DNA of 64,000 nucleotides from Bdellovibrio bacteriovorus W (GTDB taxonomy: Bacteria > Bdellovibrionota > Bdellovibrionia > Bdellovibrionales > Bdellovibrionaceae). Below are positions 6,996 through 14,869 of this stretch, piece after piece. A model generated the notes under the pieces. It was not told the DNA's origin and ran no database searches. It saw nothing but the letters and a program-made list of their open reading frames with translations. The position numbers and the translations under genes were made by a program. Position 1 is the first letter of the stretch. Every line of letters begins with the position of its first letter. The stretch lies in the NCBI GenBank assembly GCA_000525675.1, contig CP002190.1, positions 682,001 to 746,000 on the forward strand. The letters are read 5' to 3'.

Positions 6996-8036
6996 TTAAC
7001 TCTTCCTTAATTTTTGTTTGCGTTGTTGCCACTGATCGAGTGCGAACTTCCGCATATCTTCTACGCTATCAAGCTCATCGACGATTTCTACACCTAGAAG
7101 TGTCTCGACAGCGTCTTCAAGTGTTACCAGTCCTGCAACAACTCCATACTCATCTACAGCAAGGGCGATATGTTCTTTTTCTTTAATAAAAAAGTCGATC
7201 ACCTGAGAAACAGTCATTCTCTCAGGCACGCTAGAAATAGGTGTCACCATTTCAGAAATTGGTTTCTCGTGCTGATCATTAGATAGAGCTTCGTGAATTT
7301 TATATCGGAAGGTCATGCCCGTGATATTGTCTAAACTCTCAGAGTAGACAGGGATTCTTGAAAAACGCAGAGGCTTATATTTCGCAAAAACTTCTTCCAC
7401 CGAGAGCTTTTGATCAAGAGCAAAGAACACAGATCGGGGAGTCATAATATCAGAGACATAGATTTTATCCAGCATCAGAAGATTTTTGATAATGCTAGAT
7501 TCTTTTCCTTTAAGCGTACCCTCTTCAGCGCCGATCTCGGCAGTCATCAGAATTTCTTCACGACTGACTTCGGGATCGTCCGAGTTTTTAGAGAAGATCT
7601 TCCCAAGCCACTCTGACATCCTTACTAATGGATAAAGCAAGATGATCATTGCTTGAATGCTGTAAGCAGAAAACGAAAGCAAAGACTTCCAGTGAGAAGC
7701 GCCAATAGATTTAGGGATAATCTCTGATAGAACTAGAATCAAGAATGTGAGTACGAAGGAGGCGATCGTCACCATTTCGTTGCCATAGACGACTTGGACT
7801 TGATGGGCAACGGCTGCAGAGCCCATTGTATGGGCTAAAGTATTTAAAGTCAGAATCGCAGCAATAGGTCTATCGAGATTTTCTTTTAAGTGCTCTAACA
7901 AGATAGCTGAGCGCTTATTCTCTTTAACAAGAACAGCGATATAAGCTGATGTAGAAGTCAGAAGGACAGCTTCTAAAATCGAACACAAAAAAGAAATGGC
8001 AATTGTGACTACGGTAAAAACTAAAATGAGGGTCAT
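6996..8036 (-). CDS. CNNM/CBS-domain membrane protein (CorC/HlyC-like, short form)
   Basis: 346 residues. An N-terminal DUF21/CNNM transmembrane domain (about 1-165; four hydrophobic segments, with LSEIIPKSIGASH typical of the family) is followed by two CBS domains (about 195-310; DIMTPRSVFFAL, then EHIALAVDEYGVVAGLVTLED). The C-terminal transporter-associated domain of long CorC/HlyC proteins is missing, ending soon after the second CBS. Likely a Mg2+/Co2+ transport or sensing protein. The stop is two bases from the cutA start. Confidence 0.87.
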   Translation of the reverse strand: MTLILVFTVVTIAISFLCSILEAVLLTSTSAYIAVLVKENKRSAILLEHLKENLDRPIAAILTLNTLAHTMGSAAVAHQVQVVYGNEMVTIASFVLTFLILVLSEIIPKSIGASHWKSLLSFSAYSIQAMIILLYPLVRMSEWLGKIFSKNSDDPEVSREEILMTAEIGAEEGTLKGKESSIIKNLLMLDKIYVSDIMTPRSVFFALDQKLSVEEVFAKYKPLRFSRIPVYSESLDNITGMTFRYKIHEALSNDQHEKPISEMVTPISSVPERMTVSQVIDFFIKEKEHIALAVDEYGVVAGLVTLEDAVETLLGVEIVDELDSVEDMRKFALDQWQQRKQKLRKS

Positions 8037-8061
8037 AGGGCTAACTTACGCCTGTGATATT

Positions 8062-8077
8062 TCATAGGGCTCTATGA
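8062..8077. promoter_or_regulatory. Inverted repeat in divergent intergenic region
   Basis: TCATAG-ggct-CTATGA, 25-40 bases upstream of the minus-strand CNNM gene. It could be an operator or a short leader hairpin. Divergent region 8037-8288 separates this gene from the glycine-rich protein. Confidence 0.3.
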
Positions 8078-8204
8078 TATCACCCCGCACTGGGGGGATG
8101 TCTATGAAAACACGAGGCGGCAGCGTGAAATTCGTGGTTCAAAACGAATATATTTGTTTTGACACCTTTGAATGTGGCTTTTCTTCTGGAATTTGAAAAT
8201 AGGT

Positions 8205-8283
8205 AAATACCGCTCCCTCTGGGTGGCGATATTTGGCGCAACGTGATAAACATCCCCTGCAATAATTAACTCATTAAGGGGAT
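8205..8283 (+). promoter_or_regulatory. Structured 5' leader that can pair with the ribosome-binding site
   Basis: Two successive hairpins precede the gene at 8289. The first, 8205-8234, pairs AAATA/TATTT, CGC/GCG and CCC/GGG with small bulges. The second pairs ATCCCC (8252-8257) with GGGGAT (8278-8283), and the latter contains the Shine-Dalgarno AAGGGG (8276-8281). Folding of the second stem would hide the ribosome-binding site. No known riboswitch consensus was recognised. Confidence 0.4.
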
Positions 8284-8288
8284 TACCG

Positions 8289-8792
8289 ATGAAGTCCATT
8301 TTGGCGGCTCTTTTAGTATGCTTTACTTTGACGACGGTTGCTCAAGCTTCAAGCTTTTCATACGGAGCAGATATCGCGAAAAAATCTAATAAAAAATCTG
8401 AACCAGCTCCTGGGGATGAAAGACGCGGTGGTGGAGAAGAGTCTGATCCACGTGAAGAAACTTACGAAGGTAACGAGCGCGGTGGCGGTTCATTTGACGG
8501 TGGTGGTTACTCTGGTGGTGACGATCGTGGCGGTGGTTACTGGGATGGTGGTGGCAACGGTGGCGGTATGGCTGGAGAGATCTTCTACGTGCCAAACGGT
8601 AAGACTTATCCAGTAACAACAAATGTTAAAACAGAAGATCGCGGTGATGTCATTGTTCAAACTATCGTTGAGCATGAAGATATCGACGCTTCTGAAACTT
8701 GCACTACAATCACTGAAAGAGTGATTGATAAGAAAACTCAAAAAGTGATTTCTTCAAACACTAGAGAGTTCTGCAATCGTTGGCCGTTATAA
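8289..8792 (+). CDS. Secreted glycine-rich protein, function unknown
   Basis: 167 residues: signal peptide (about 1-21, ending AQA-SS), a charged Lys/Glu/Arg stretch, then a Gly-rich section (about 45-95; runs such as GGGSFDGGGYSGG), and a compact C-terminal part with two cysteines (TCTT and FCNRW) that could form a disulfide. Low-complexity Gly repeats suggest a flexible surface or periplasmic linker. No family recognised. AAGGGG before ATG is a strong ribosome-binding site but can be sequestered in the leader. Confidence 0.7.
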   Translation: MKSILAALLVCFTLTTVAQASSFSYGADIAKKSNKKSEPAPGDERRGGGEESDPREETYEGNERGGGSFDGGGYSGGDDRGGGYWDGGGNGGGMAGEIFYVPNGKTYPVTTNVKTEDRGDVIVQTIVEHEDIDASETCTTITERVIDKKTQKVISSNTREFCNRWPL

Positions 8793-8820
8793 GCTATATG
8801 ATTTAAAATTGAATTCGAAG

Positions 8821-8852
8821 AAAGCTCCAAGGAAACTTGGGGCTTTTTTTTT
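8821..8852 (+). terminator. Rho-independent terminator of the glycine-rich gene
   Basis: Stem AAGCTCCAAG-gaaa-CTTGGGGCTT followed by a run of T. Confidence 0.9.
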
Positions 8853-8870
8853 ATTCTTATTTTTGCAAAA

Positions 8871-8900
8871 AAAAGAGGAAGCCAGATGGCTTCCTCTTTT
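8871..8900. terminator. Bidirectional terminator, mainly for fusA
   Basis: Perfect 14-bp inverted repeat AAAAGAGGAAGCCA/TGGCTTCCTCTTTT with a two-base centre. On the minus strand it lies 26 bases after the fusA stop and ends in a T run. Confidence 0.88.
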
Positions 8901-8925
8901 CATTGAAGAATAGTCTTTAAAAGAA

Positions 8926-11034
8926 TTACTTCTGCTCAGCTGCGCGCTTAGCTTGGTATTTCTTCGCAAGTTCTTCCTGAATGTTACGAGGTACTGGAGC
9001 ATATTTAGAGAACTCCATAGAGAACTCGCCCTTACCTTTAGTTACAGAACGTAGATCCGTTGCGTAACCGAACATTTCAGTCAATGGAACTTCAGCTTCG
9101 ATAACGCAGTTACCTTCAAACGCTGTTGTACCAGTGATAGAACCACGGCGTTGGTTGATTTGGCCAACCGCTGCACCTTGATATTCATCTGGAACTGTAG
9201 TTTCAAGCTTCATAAGAGGCTCAAGAACAGTTGGTTTCGCGTTAGAGTAAATCTCACGAAGAGCCGCCATACCAGCAATTTTAAACGCCATGTATGAAGA
9301 GTCGACGTCATGGTAAGCACCGTCTTCAAGAACTACGTTTACGCCAACAATCGGGAATCCGATAAGTGGACCTTTAACCGTTTGCTCTTTGAAACCTTCT
9401 TCAACCGCAGGGATGAATTCCTTAGGAATACGACCACCGACAACTTTGTTTTCGAATTTGAAAACAGCACCGTCTTCTTGAGGCTCAAGAGGAGTGATTT
9501 TACCAACGATTTTCGCGAACTGACCAGAACCACCTGTTTGCTTTTTATGAGTGTAGTCAAACGCTGCCTCAGCAGAGATTGTCTCACGGTAAGCAACTTG
9601 CGGTTGACCAACGATCACGTCACAGTTGAATTCACGCTTCATACGCTCGATGTAGATCTCAAGGTGAAGCTCGCCCATACCAGAGATGATTGTTTCGTTA
9701 GATTCTTCATCACGGTGTACGCGGAATGTAGGGTCTTCTTTACGGAACTTTTGAAGTGCCTTAGAGAAGTTGTTCGCACCAGATTTATCTTTTGGCGCAA
9801 CTGCCAAGCTGATAACTGAATCTGGAACGTGCATTGATTGCATAGAAGCATGGATTCTATCGTCACAGAATGTATCACCAGAAGCACAGTCAATACCAAA
9901 TAGAGCAACGATGTCACCAGCGTATGCCACGTCGATATCTTCCATTTTCTCAGAGTGCATACGAACCAAACGAGGAATCTTAACAGATTTCTTAGAAGAC
10001 TGGTTGATGATGAACTCACCTTTACCAAGTTTACCTTGGTAAACACGCATGTACGTCAACTGACCAAACGGAGTCTCTTGAAGTTTAAATGCAAGAGCAA
10101 CAGTTGGTAGGTTGCTGTCTGGAGTAAGGTCAAACTTCTCTTCGTTCTTATCAAGATCAAGAGCGTGCTCTTTTTTCTCGGCAGGAGACGGAAGGTAATA
10201 AGTAACCGCGTCCATAAGTCTTTGGATACCTTTGTTTTTAAACGCAGATCCACAAAGAACCGGAACGATTTTCAAACCAATTGTGCCTTTACGAAGAGCT
10301 GCGCGCAACTCTTCAACAGTTGGCTCTTCTTCCATAAGGAATTTCTCTTCGATTGTAGAATCGATGTCAGCAAGTTTACCGATCATGATTTGACGGTATT
10401 CTTTAGCTTGTTCAACTAGGTCCGCAGGGATTTCACCACGCGTAACTGTTTCACCAGATTCACCTTCGTTGATGTATGAACACATCTCAACAAGGTCAAC
10501 GTGACCTCTGTGCTGATCTTCTAAACCGATCGGAATAGTGATCATAGCCGCATTCAAGTGAAGCTTCTCTTTAAGAGCTTCAACAACGCGGAATGGATTC
10601 GCACCTTGGCGGTCCAATTTGTTAACGAATGCAAGACGAGGTACATTGTAACGCTTCATCTGGCGGTCAACAGTGATTGACTGAGACTGAACGCCCGCAA
10701 CACCGCAAAGAAGAAGGATCGCACCGTCAAGAACGCGAAGAGAACGCTCAACTTCAACTGTGAAGTCCACGTGCCCCGGTGTATCGATTAGGTTTAGAGT
10801 ATAATCTTTCCACTGAACTTGAGTTGCAGCAGACGCGATCGTGATACCCTTTTCTCTCTCTAGATCCATGGAGTCCATTGTTGCACCAACGCCATCTTTA
10901 CCACGAACTTCGTGGATCGCGTGGATTCTTCCTCCATAGAACAAAATACGCTCAGACGTAGTCGTTTTTCCCGAGTCGATGTGAGCCGAGATACCGATAT
11001 TTCTGACCATATCAATATTCCATTTTTTGGACAT
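8926..11034 (-). CDS. fusA: Elongation factor G, spdEFG1/mitochondrial EFG1-like
   Basis: 702 residues, full EF-G length with all five domains. G1 is [13 protein letters not shown]2 region [13 protein letters not shown]3 [10 protein letters not shown]4 NKLDRQGAN. The variants HIDSGKTT and [16 protein letters not shown] are typical of the lineage shared by spirochaetes, planctomycetes, former deltaproteobacteria and mitochondrial EFG1 rather than the usual str-operon EF-G; in that lineage EFG1 does translocation while a second protein handles recycling (known for Borrelia and mitochondria). It stands alone, not with rpsL-rpsG-tuf. GGGTAAG precedes the ATG. Whether the genome has a second EF-G cannot be seen. 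Confidence 0.93.
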   Translation of the reverse strand: MSKKWNIDMVRNIGISAHIDSGKTTTSERILFYGGRIHAIHEVRGKDGVGATMDSMDLEREKGITIASAATQVQWKDYTLNLIDTPGHVDFTVEVERSLRVLDGAILLLCGVAGVQSQSITVDRQMKRYNVPRLAFVNKLDRQGANPFRVVEALKEKLHLNAAMITIPIGLEDQHRGHVDLVEMCSYINEGESGETVTRGEIPADLVEQAKEYRQIMIGKLADIDSTIEEKFLMEEEPTVEELRAALRKGTIGLKIVPVLCGSAFKNKGIQRLMDAVTYYLPSPAEKKEHALDLDKNEEKFDLTPDSNLPTVALAFKLQETPFGQLTYMRVYQGKLGKGEFIINQSSKKSVKIPRLVRMHSEKMEDIDVAYAGDIVALFGIDCASGDTFCDDRIHASMQSMHVPDSVISLAVAPKDKSGANNFSKALQKFRKEDPTFRVHRDEESNETIISGMGELHLEIYIERMKREFNCDVIVGQPQVAYRETISAEAAFDYTHKKQTGGSGQFAKIVGKITPLEPQEDGAVFKFENKVVGGRIPKEFIPAVEEGFKEQTVKGPLIGFPIVGVNVVLEDGAYHDVDSSYMAFKIAGMAALREIYSNAKPTVLEPLMKLETTVPDEYQGAAVGQINQRRGSITGTTAFEGNCVIEAEVPLTEMFGYATDLRSVTKGKGEFSMEFSKYAPVPRNIQEELAKKYQAKRAAEQK

Positions 11035-11137
11035 AACTTACCCTTCTTGATTGATCGTTTTAACAGTGTGGGACTGAGAGGGTTTGGTAACCTTCAAAAG
11101 TCCTTAGACAACTGATTTTATTTAGTTACTTTAAAAG

Positions 11138-11161
11138 TAATTGGAAGTATCACCAATTATA
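11138..11161 (-). promoter_or_regulatory. Candidate fusA promoter -10 within an inverted repeat
   Basis: On the minus strand TATAAT occurs at 11161-11156, about 120 bases before fusA. It overlaps one arm of the inverted repeat TAATTGG/CCAATTA (11138-11159, 8-base centre), a possible operator. No good -35 hexamer was found, so the assignment is tentative. Confidence 0.35.
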
Positions 11162-11239
11162 TTTAAGTGCAAAAGTCTAGATCATTATCGCGACGCGTAA
11201 AAGCCTCCGAAATGGCGTTTTCTAACGTAGTATCGAGCG

Positions 11240-12679
11240 ATGTTAGAACTTCAAAAAATCCTTCAGCAGAACTTTCCATTTCAAACTTTTCGTGGCGAAC
11301 AAGAGCAGATTTTAACAAGAATTTGGGCCAATGAAAACCTCTTGGCTTTGATGCCAACGGGAATGGGAAAATCTCTCTGTTTTCAGTTTCCAGCGAAAGT
11401 CCGAGAAGGGCTCGTTATTGTGATTTCTCCTCTTATTGCCCTTATGCAGGATCAGGTCGACAAAGCTCAAAAACTTGGAATTTCAGCTACTTGCTTAAAT
11501 TCTGGGCTTAGCCGAGATGAGCGCCTTTCTAGGCAGAGACGCATTCAGGAGGGGGAGTATAAGCTTCTTTATGTGACCCCAGAGCGTTTTCGTAAGGCAG
11601 AATTTTTACAGGCGATCGAAGGCCGCAAGGTGCAGCTTTTGGCGGTGGATGAGGCCCATTGTATTTCTCAGTGGGGTCACGACTTTCGCCCCGACTACTC
11701 ACGCGTTGGAGAGTTCCGTGCCCTTTTAGGAAATCCTCCGACGGTGGCACTCACGGCGACAGCTACTCCCGAAGTGCAAAAAGATATTCTTGCAAAGCTG
11801 CACATCCCTGAAGCACTAATTATTTCCGGAGGGATCGAAAGGCCCAATCTTTCTTTAAACGTACATGATGTTTATGGGCTTGATGAAAAAGTTCGCGCCA
11901 TTGCGGGGCTAAGGCACGGTACAGATGGCTCCGCCATTGTATATTGCTCTCTGATTCAGACGTTAAAAAAAATCTCCTATCAGCTTCATCGACTTGGTAT
12001 CGGTCACTATGTTTATCATGGCGACTTAAGCCCTCAGGATCGTAAGCGCAATCAACGACGCTTTATCGAAGATGAAAATTCTTTGATGCTCGCAACTCCT
12101 GCATTTGGTTTGGGGATTGATAAGGCTAATGTGCGTTTGTTGATCCATGCGGAAACTCCCAATGCCTTAGAGTCTTACTTTCAAGAAGTGGGGCGAGCTG
12201 GTCGAGACGGTGTGGATTCAAGTTGTCATCTTCTCTATGACGAGGACGATGTTAGTATTCAAATGGAATTTTTAAAATGGTCCCATCCTGAACCTGCGTT
12301 TATTACGTCGGTCTATCACTTGATAAATGACAATCGTCTACGTGTTGACCAAGAGGGATTTGATTTTTTACGAGAACAACTGAACTTTCGTAATCGCCGC
12401 GACTTTCGCGCCGAAGCTGCTGTTAATATATTAGAGCGCTGGGGCTGTCTTGAAAAATCAGAGGACCCATTTCCATTTCGCTGCGTTCATGAACCGACGG
12501 ATGAGCAGTTTCAATTGGAAAATGGTGCAGAGGTTTTAAAAGCTCAAAACCTCAAGCTCCTTCAGATGGTTCAGTGGGCAACGCAAGATTCAGAGTGTCG
12601 GATGAATATGATTTATAAATACTTTGGACATCAGCAAGAAGAACCATGTGGGAAGTGCGATGTCTGTAAGAACTCTTAA
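11240..12679 (+). CDS. RecQ-family ATP-dependent DNA helicase, short form
   Basis: 479 residues. Helicase motifs in order: TGMGKS (I, near residue 40), SPLIALMQDQ (Ia), DEAHCISQWGHDFRP (II plus RecQ aromatic loop), ALTATAT (III), then FGLGIDKANVR (V) and EVGRAGRDG (VI). The C-terminus carries a zinc-type cluster with CGKCDVC as its last Cys pair. The HRDC domain of full-length RecQ (about 600 residues) is absent, and winged-helix is abbreviated. Acts in recombination repair or fork processing. No strong ribosome-binding site before ATG 11240. Divergent from fusA. Confidence 0.88.
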   Translation: MLELQKILQQNFPFQTFRGEQEQILTRIWANENLLALMPTGMGKSLCFQFPAKVREGLVIVISPLIALMQDQVDKAQKLGISATCLNSGLSRDERLSRQRRIQEGEYKLLYVTPERFRKAEFLQAIEGRKVQLLAVDEAHCISQWGHDFRPDYSRVGEFRALLGNPPTVALTATATPEVQKDILAKLHIPEALIISGGIERPNLSLNVHDVYGLDEKVRAIAGLRHGTDGSAIVYCSLIQTLKKISYQLHRLGIGHYVYHGDLSPQDRKRNQRRFIEDENSLMLATPAFGLGIDKANVRLLIHAETPNALESYFQEVGRAGRDGVDSSCHLLYDEDDVSIQMEFLKWSHPEPAFITSVYHLINDNRLRVDQEGFDFLREQLNFRNRRDFRAEAAVNILERWGCLEKSEDPFPFRCVHEPTDEQFQLENGAEVLKAQNLKLLQMVQWATQDSECRMNMIYKYFGHQQEEPCGKCDVCKNS

Positions 12680-12695
12680 TTAAGGAGAAGATCTT

Positions 12696-13784
12696 ATGAA
12701 GGGCGTTTTAGTTTTATTCTCACTAGTCTTCGTATTAAGTGCAGAGGCACAAAAAGGGAAACCGCAAAAACTACCTCTTGATAAGATTCAACTGCCCCAA
12801 GGTTTTGCGATTGAGGTGTTCGCCGAAGTTCCTAATGCAAGGTCACTGGCACAGACTGAGGATGGGCGAATCATTGTTGGCAACCGAACAGGTGGTTCTG
12901 TTTCAATGGTGACTGAAGGAAAAGTGCAAACATTGGTCGATGGTTTGAAGGTTCCGAATGGAGTTGCTGTTAAGGGCGATAAACTGTTTGTGGCTGAAGT
13001 TTCAAGAATTCTTGAATACGTACTGCCTGCTAAACTTGATAAACCACTTCAGGCAATGAGAGAACTTCCTGTGAAGTTTCCTAGCGACCCTCATCATGGC
13101 TGGAAATTTATACGCTTTGCTCCTGATGGAACGTTAGTGGTTCCAGTGGGAGTTAATTGTAATATTTGTGATCCAGGAAAAGACTATGCTCGCATTTTTA
13201 AAGTGAACATCGAGACTGGAAAGAAGCAAGAAATCGCAGCCGGAGTTCGTAATACCGTGGGTTTTGATTTTCACCCTGAAACCAAAGAACTGTGGTTCAC
13301 CGATAATGGGCGAGACTGGCTAGGAGATAACTTTCCTCCAGATGAACTTAATCGAGTGACTAAAGAAGGACAACACTTTGGTTTTCCGTTTTGCCATGGC
13401 AAAAATATTGTGGACCCCGAGTTTGGGAAAGGAAAAAAGTGCAGCGACTATCAAGCGCCTGAGGTCGAGCTCCCAGCCCATGTGGCAGCCCTTGGAATGC
13501 GTTTTTATACGGGACAGGGGTTTCCAGAGAAATATAAAAATGGTATTTTTATAGCAGAGCATGGGTCGTGGAACCGCTCGACTCCGCAAGGCTATCGTAT
13601 CGAGTTCGTACAGCTTCAGGGCTCTAAAGTTGTCGGAAGAGAGGTCTTTGCCGATGGCTGGTTGAAAGGTGATTCTGCATGGGGCAGGCCTGTAGATATT
13701 GAAGTGCTCAAAGATGGCTCTTTGCTTGTCTCTGATGACAAGGCAGGGGTTATCTATAAAATCTATTATAAAGGTGAAAAGTGA
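12696..13784 (+). CDS. PQQ-type sugar dehydrogenase-like beta-propeller, secreted
   Basis: 362 residues with a signal peptide (about 1-18, cut after SAEA). The mature chain is a six-bladed-propeller protein of the soluble glucose/sorbosone dehydrogenase family: LPQGFAIEVFAEVPNARSLA near 35, then HGWKFIRFAPDGTLVVPVG, FTDNGRDWLGDNFPPDELN and AEHGSWNRSTPQGYRI near 290, all conserved in this group. Likely oxidises an aldose or aldehyde in the periplasm using PQQ; cofactor and substrate are inferred. TAAGGAG lies before the ATG, just after recQ. The next gene's GTG start overlaps the stop. Confidence 0.82.
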   Translation: MKGVLVLFSLVFVLSAEAQKGKPQKLPLDKIQLPQGFAIEVFAEVPNARSLAQTEDGRIIVGNRTGGSVSMVTEGKVQTLVDGLKVPNGVAVKGDKLFVAEVSRILEYVLPAKLDKPLQAMRELPVKFPSDPHHGWKFIRFAPDGTLVVPVGVNCNICDPGKDYARIFKVNIETGKKQEIAAGVRNTVGFDFHPETKELWFTDNGRDWLGDNFPPDELNRVTKEGQHFGFPFCHGKNIVDPEFGKGKKCSDYQAPEVELPAHVAALGMRFYTGQGFPEKYKNGIFIAEHGSWNRSTPQGYRIEFVQLQGSKVVGREVFADGWLKGDSAWGRPVDIEVLKDGSLLVSDDKAGVIYKIYYKGEK

Positions 13785-14452
13785 GTCAGTTAAAACCCTC
13801 CATTGATTTTCCAAATCCCCGTCATACCTTGGCAGAGGGAATCATTGTGGTTGGAGGGGAGTTGAGTGTTGCTAATCTCTATGCGGCTTATCGCAAGGGA
13901 ATTTTTCCGTGGCCCCAAGAGGGCTATCCAATGTTGTGGTTTTCTCCAGAAGAGCGCGGCGTGATTGATTTCAACGAATTTCACATACCCCGCAGTCTGG
14001 AAAAGTTCCTGAAAAAAAATCCACAGATTGAGTTTTCTTTAAACCATGAGTTTTTAGATGTCATTCGCGCCTGCCAGAAGCAGACACGCCCGGGGCAGGC
14101 GGGGACGTGGATCAATGAGCAAATCGTGAACGCCTATAATAACTTTCATAAAGCCGGCTATGCTCACTCTTTAGAAGTCTGGGATGGCGATGAGTTAGTT
14201 GGAGGAATCTACGGAGTCCTTGTCGAAGGGGTTTTTAGTGCCGAGAGTATGTTTTATAAAAAACCCAATGCTTCCAAACTAGCACTCTGGGCTCTTGTCG
14301 ATCACTTGAAAGATCAGGGGCACCAATGGATGGATGTGCAGATGATCACTCCCGTTGTTGAAGCAATGGGAGGAAAGTATATTTCTAGAGAGAATTTCTT
14401 AGAACGATTGAATAAAAGGCATGCTGAGCTTGGGCTCCCGGGATCTCTATAA
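13781..14452 (+). CDS. aat: Leucyl/phenylalanyl-tRNA-protein transferase
   Basis: 223 residues. Adds Leu or Phe from tRNA to proteins with N-terminal Lys or Arg, marking them for ClpAPS degradation. Family features visible: FPWPQEGYPMLWFSPEERGVI near 45-65, QAGTWINEQIVNAY, AYAHSLEVWDGDELVGGIYG and AESMFY. Start is GTG at 13781 overlapping the upstream stop as GTGA, with AAGGTGA just before. ClpS/ClpA genes are not in the window. Confidence 0.93.
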   Translation: MSQLKPSIDFPNPRHTLAEGIIVVGGELSVANLYAAYRKGIFPWPQEGYPMLWFSPEERGVIDFNEFHIPRSLEKFLKKNPQIEFSLNHEFLDVIRACQKQTRPGQAGTWINEQIVNAYNNFHKAGYAHSLEVWDGDELVGGIYGVLVEGVFSAESMFYKKPNASKLALWALVDHLKDQGHQWMDVQMITPVVEAMGGKYISRENFLERLNKRHAELGLPGSL

Positions 14453-14869
14453 AAAGAAGTTTTTTGGGGGGGATTTATCATTTTTTTATTTCTAGGTGAG
14501 AGCTATTTTTCCTAACTTCGACTGTGCGCAGAGAGTTGTTTCGTATTTGGAATCGAATGGAACCTTAGGTCTTTTTTAAAGTATTTCAGATATGTAATGG
14601 TTCTAAAAACGGAACGTAGCCTTGAAGGTCTATTTATTGGTGTGCTGGAGGTGCGCTTAAGGAAGACTTAGAGTTTTGTCCAGAGATCTAGGCTCAAGGT
14701 CTTGTAATCTAAAGATAAATCACCCTCAAGTTTATTTGTTCACGAGCCGTTTATGTAAAGTGAAATCTAATTAGAAATGTCGATTTTGTTTATTTCAAAA
14801 TGTTCTCATAGTGGAGTCGATATTTGCAGTGCCTGTTCTGCACTTAGCAGATGAGAAGAAGGAGGACGT
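14453..14869. other. Non-coding gap before the Ig-like lipoprotein
   Basis: 417 bases with no gene. A short AT-rich stretch follows aat without a convincing terminator stem. Small inverted repeats are present, for example AGTGC/GCACT at 14828-14844, but no known RNA family or clear promoter was recognised. The last part holds a strong AGAAGGAGG ribosome-binding site for the gene at 14870. Confidence 0.5.

Noticed and set aside
9310-10419. Long plus-strand frames opposite fusA
   Set aside because: They are shadows of the EF-G gene on the other strand with no ribosome-binding sites or known motifs.
14453-14869. tRNA or known small RNA in the gap
   Set aside because: No cloverleaf or recognised RNA motif could be seen by reading; a covariance search was not possible.
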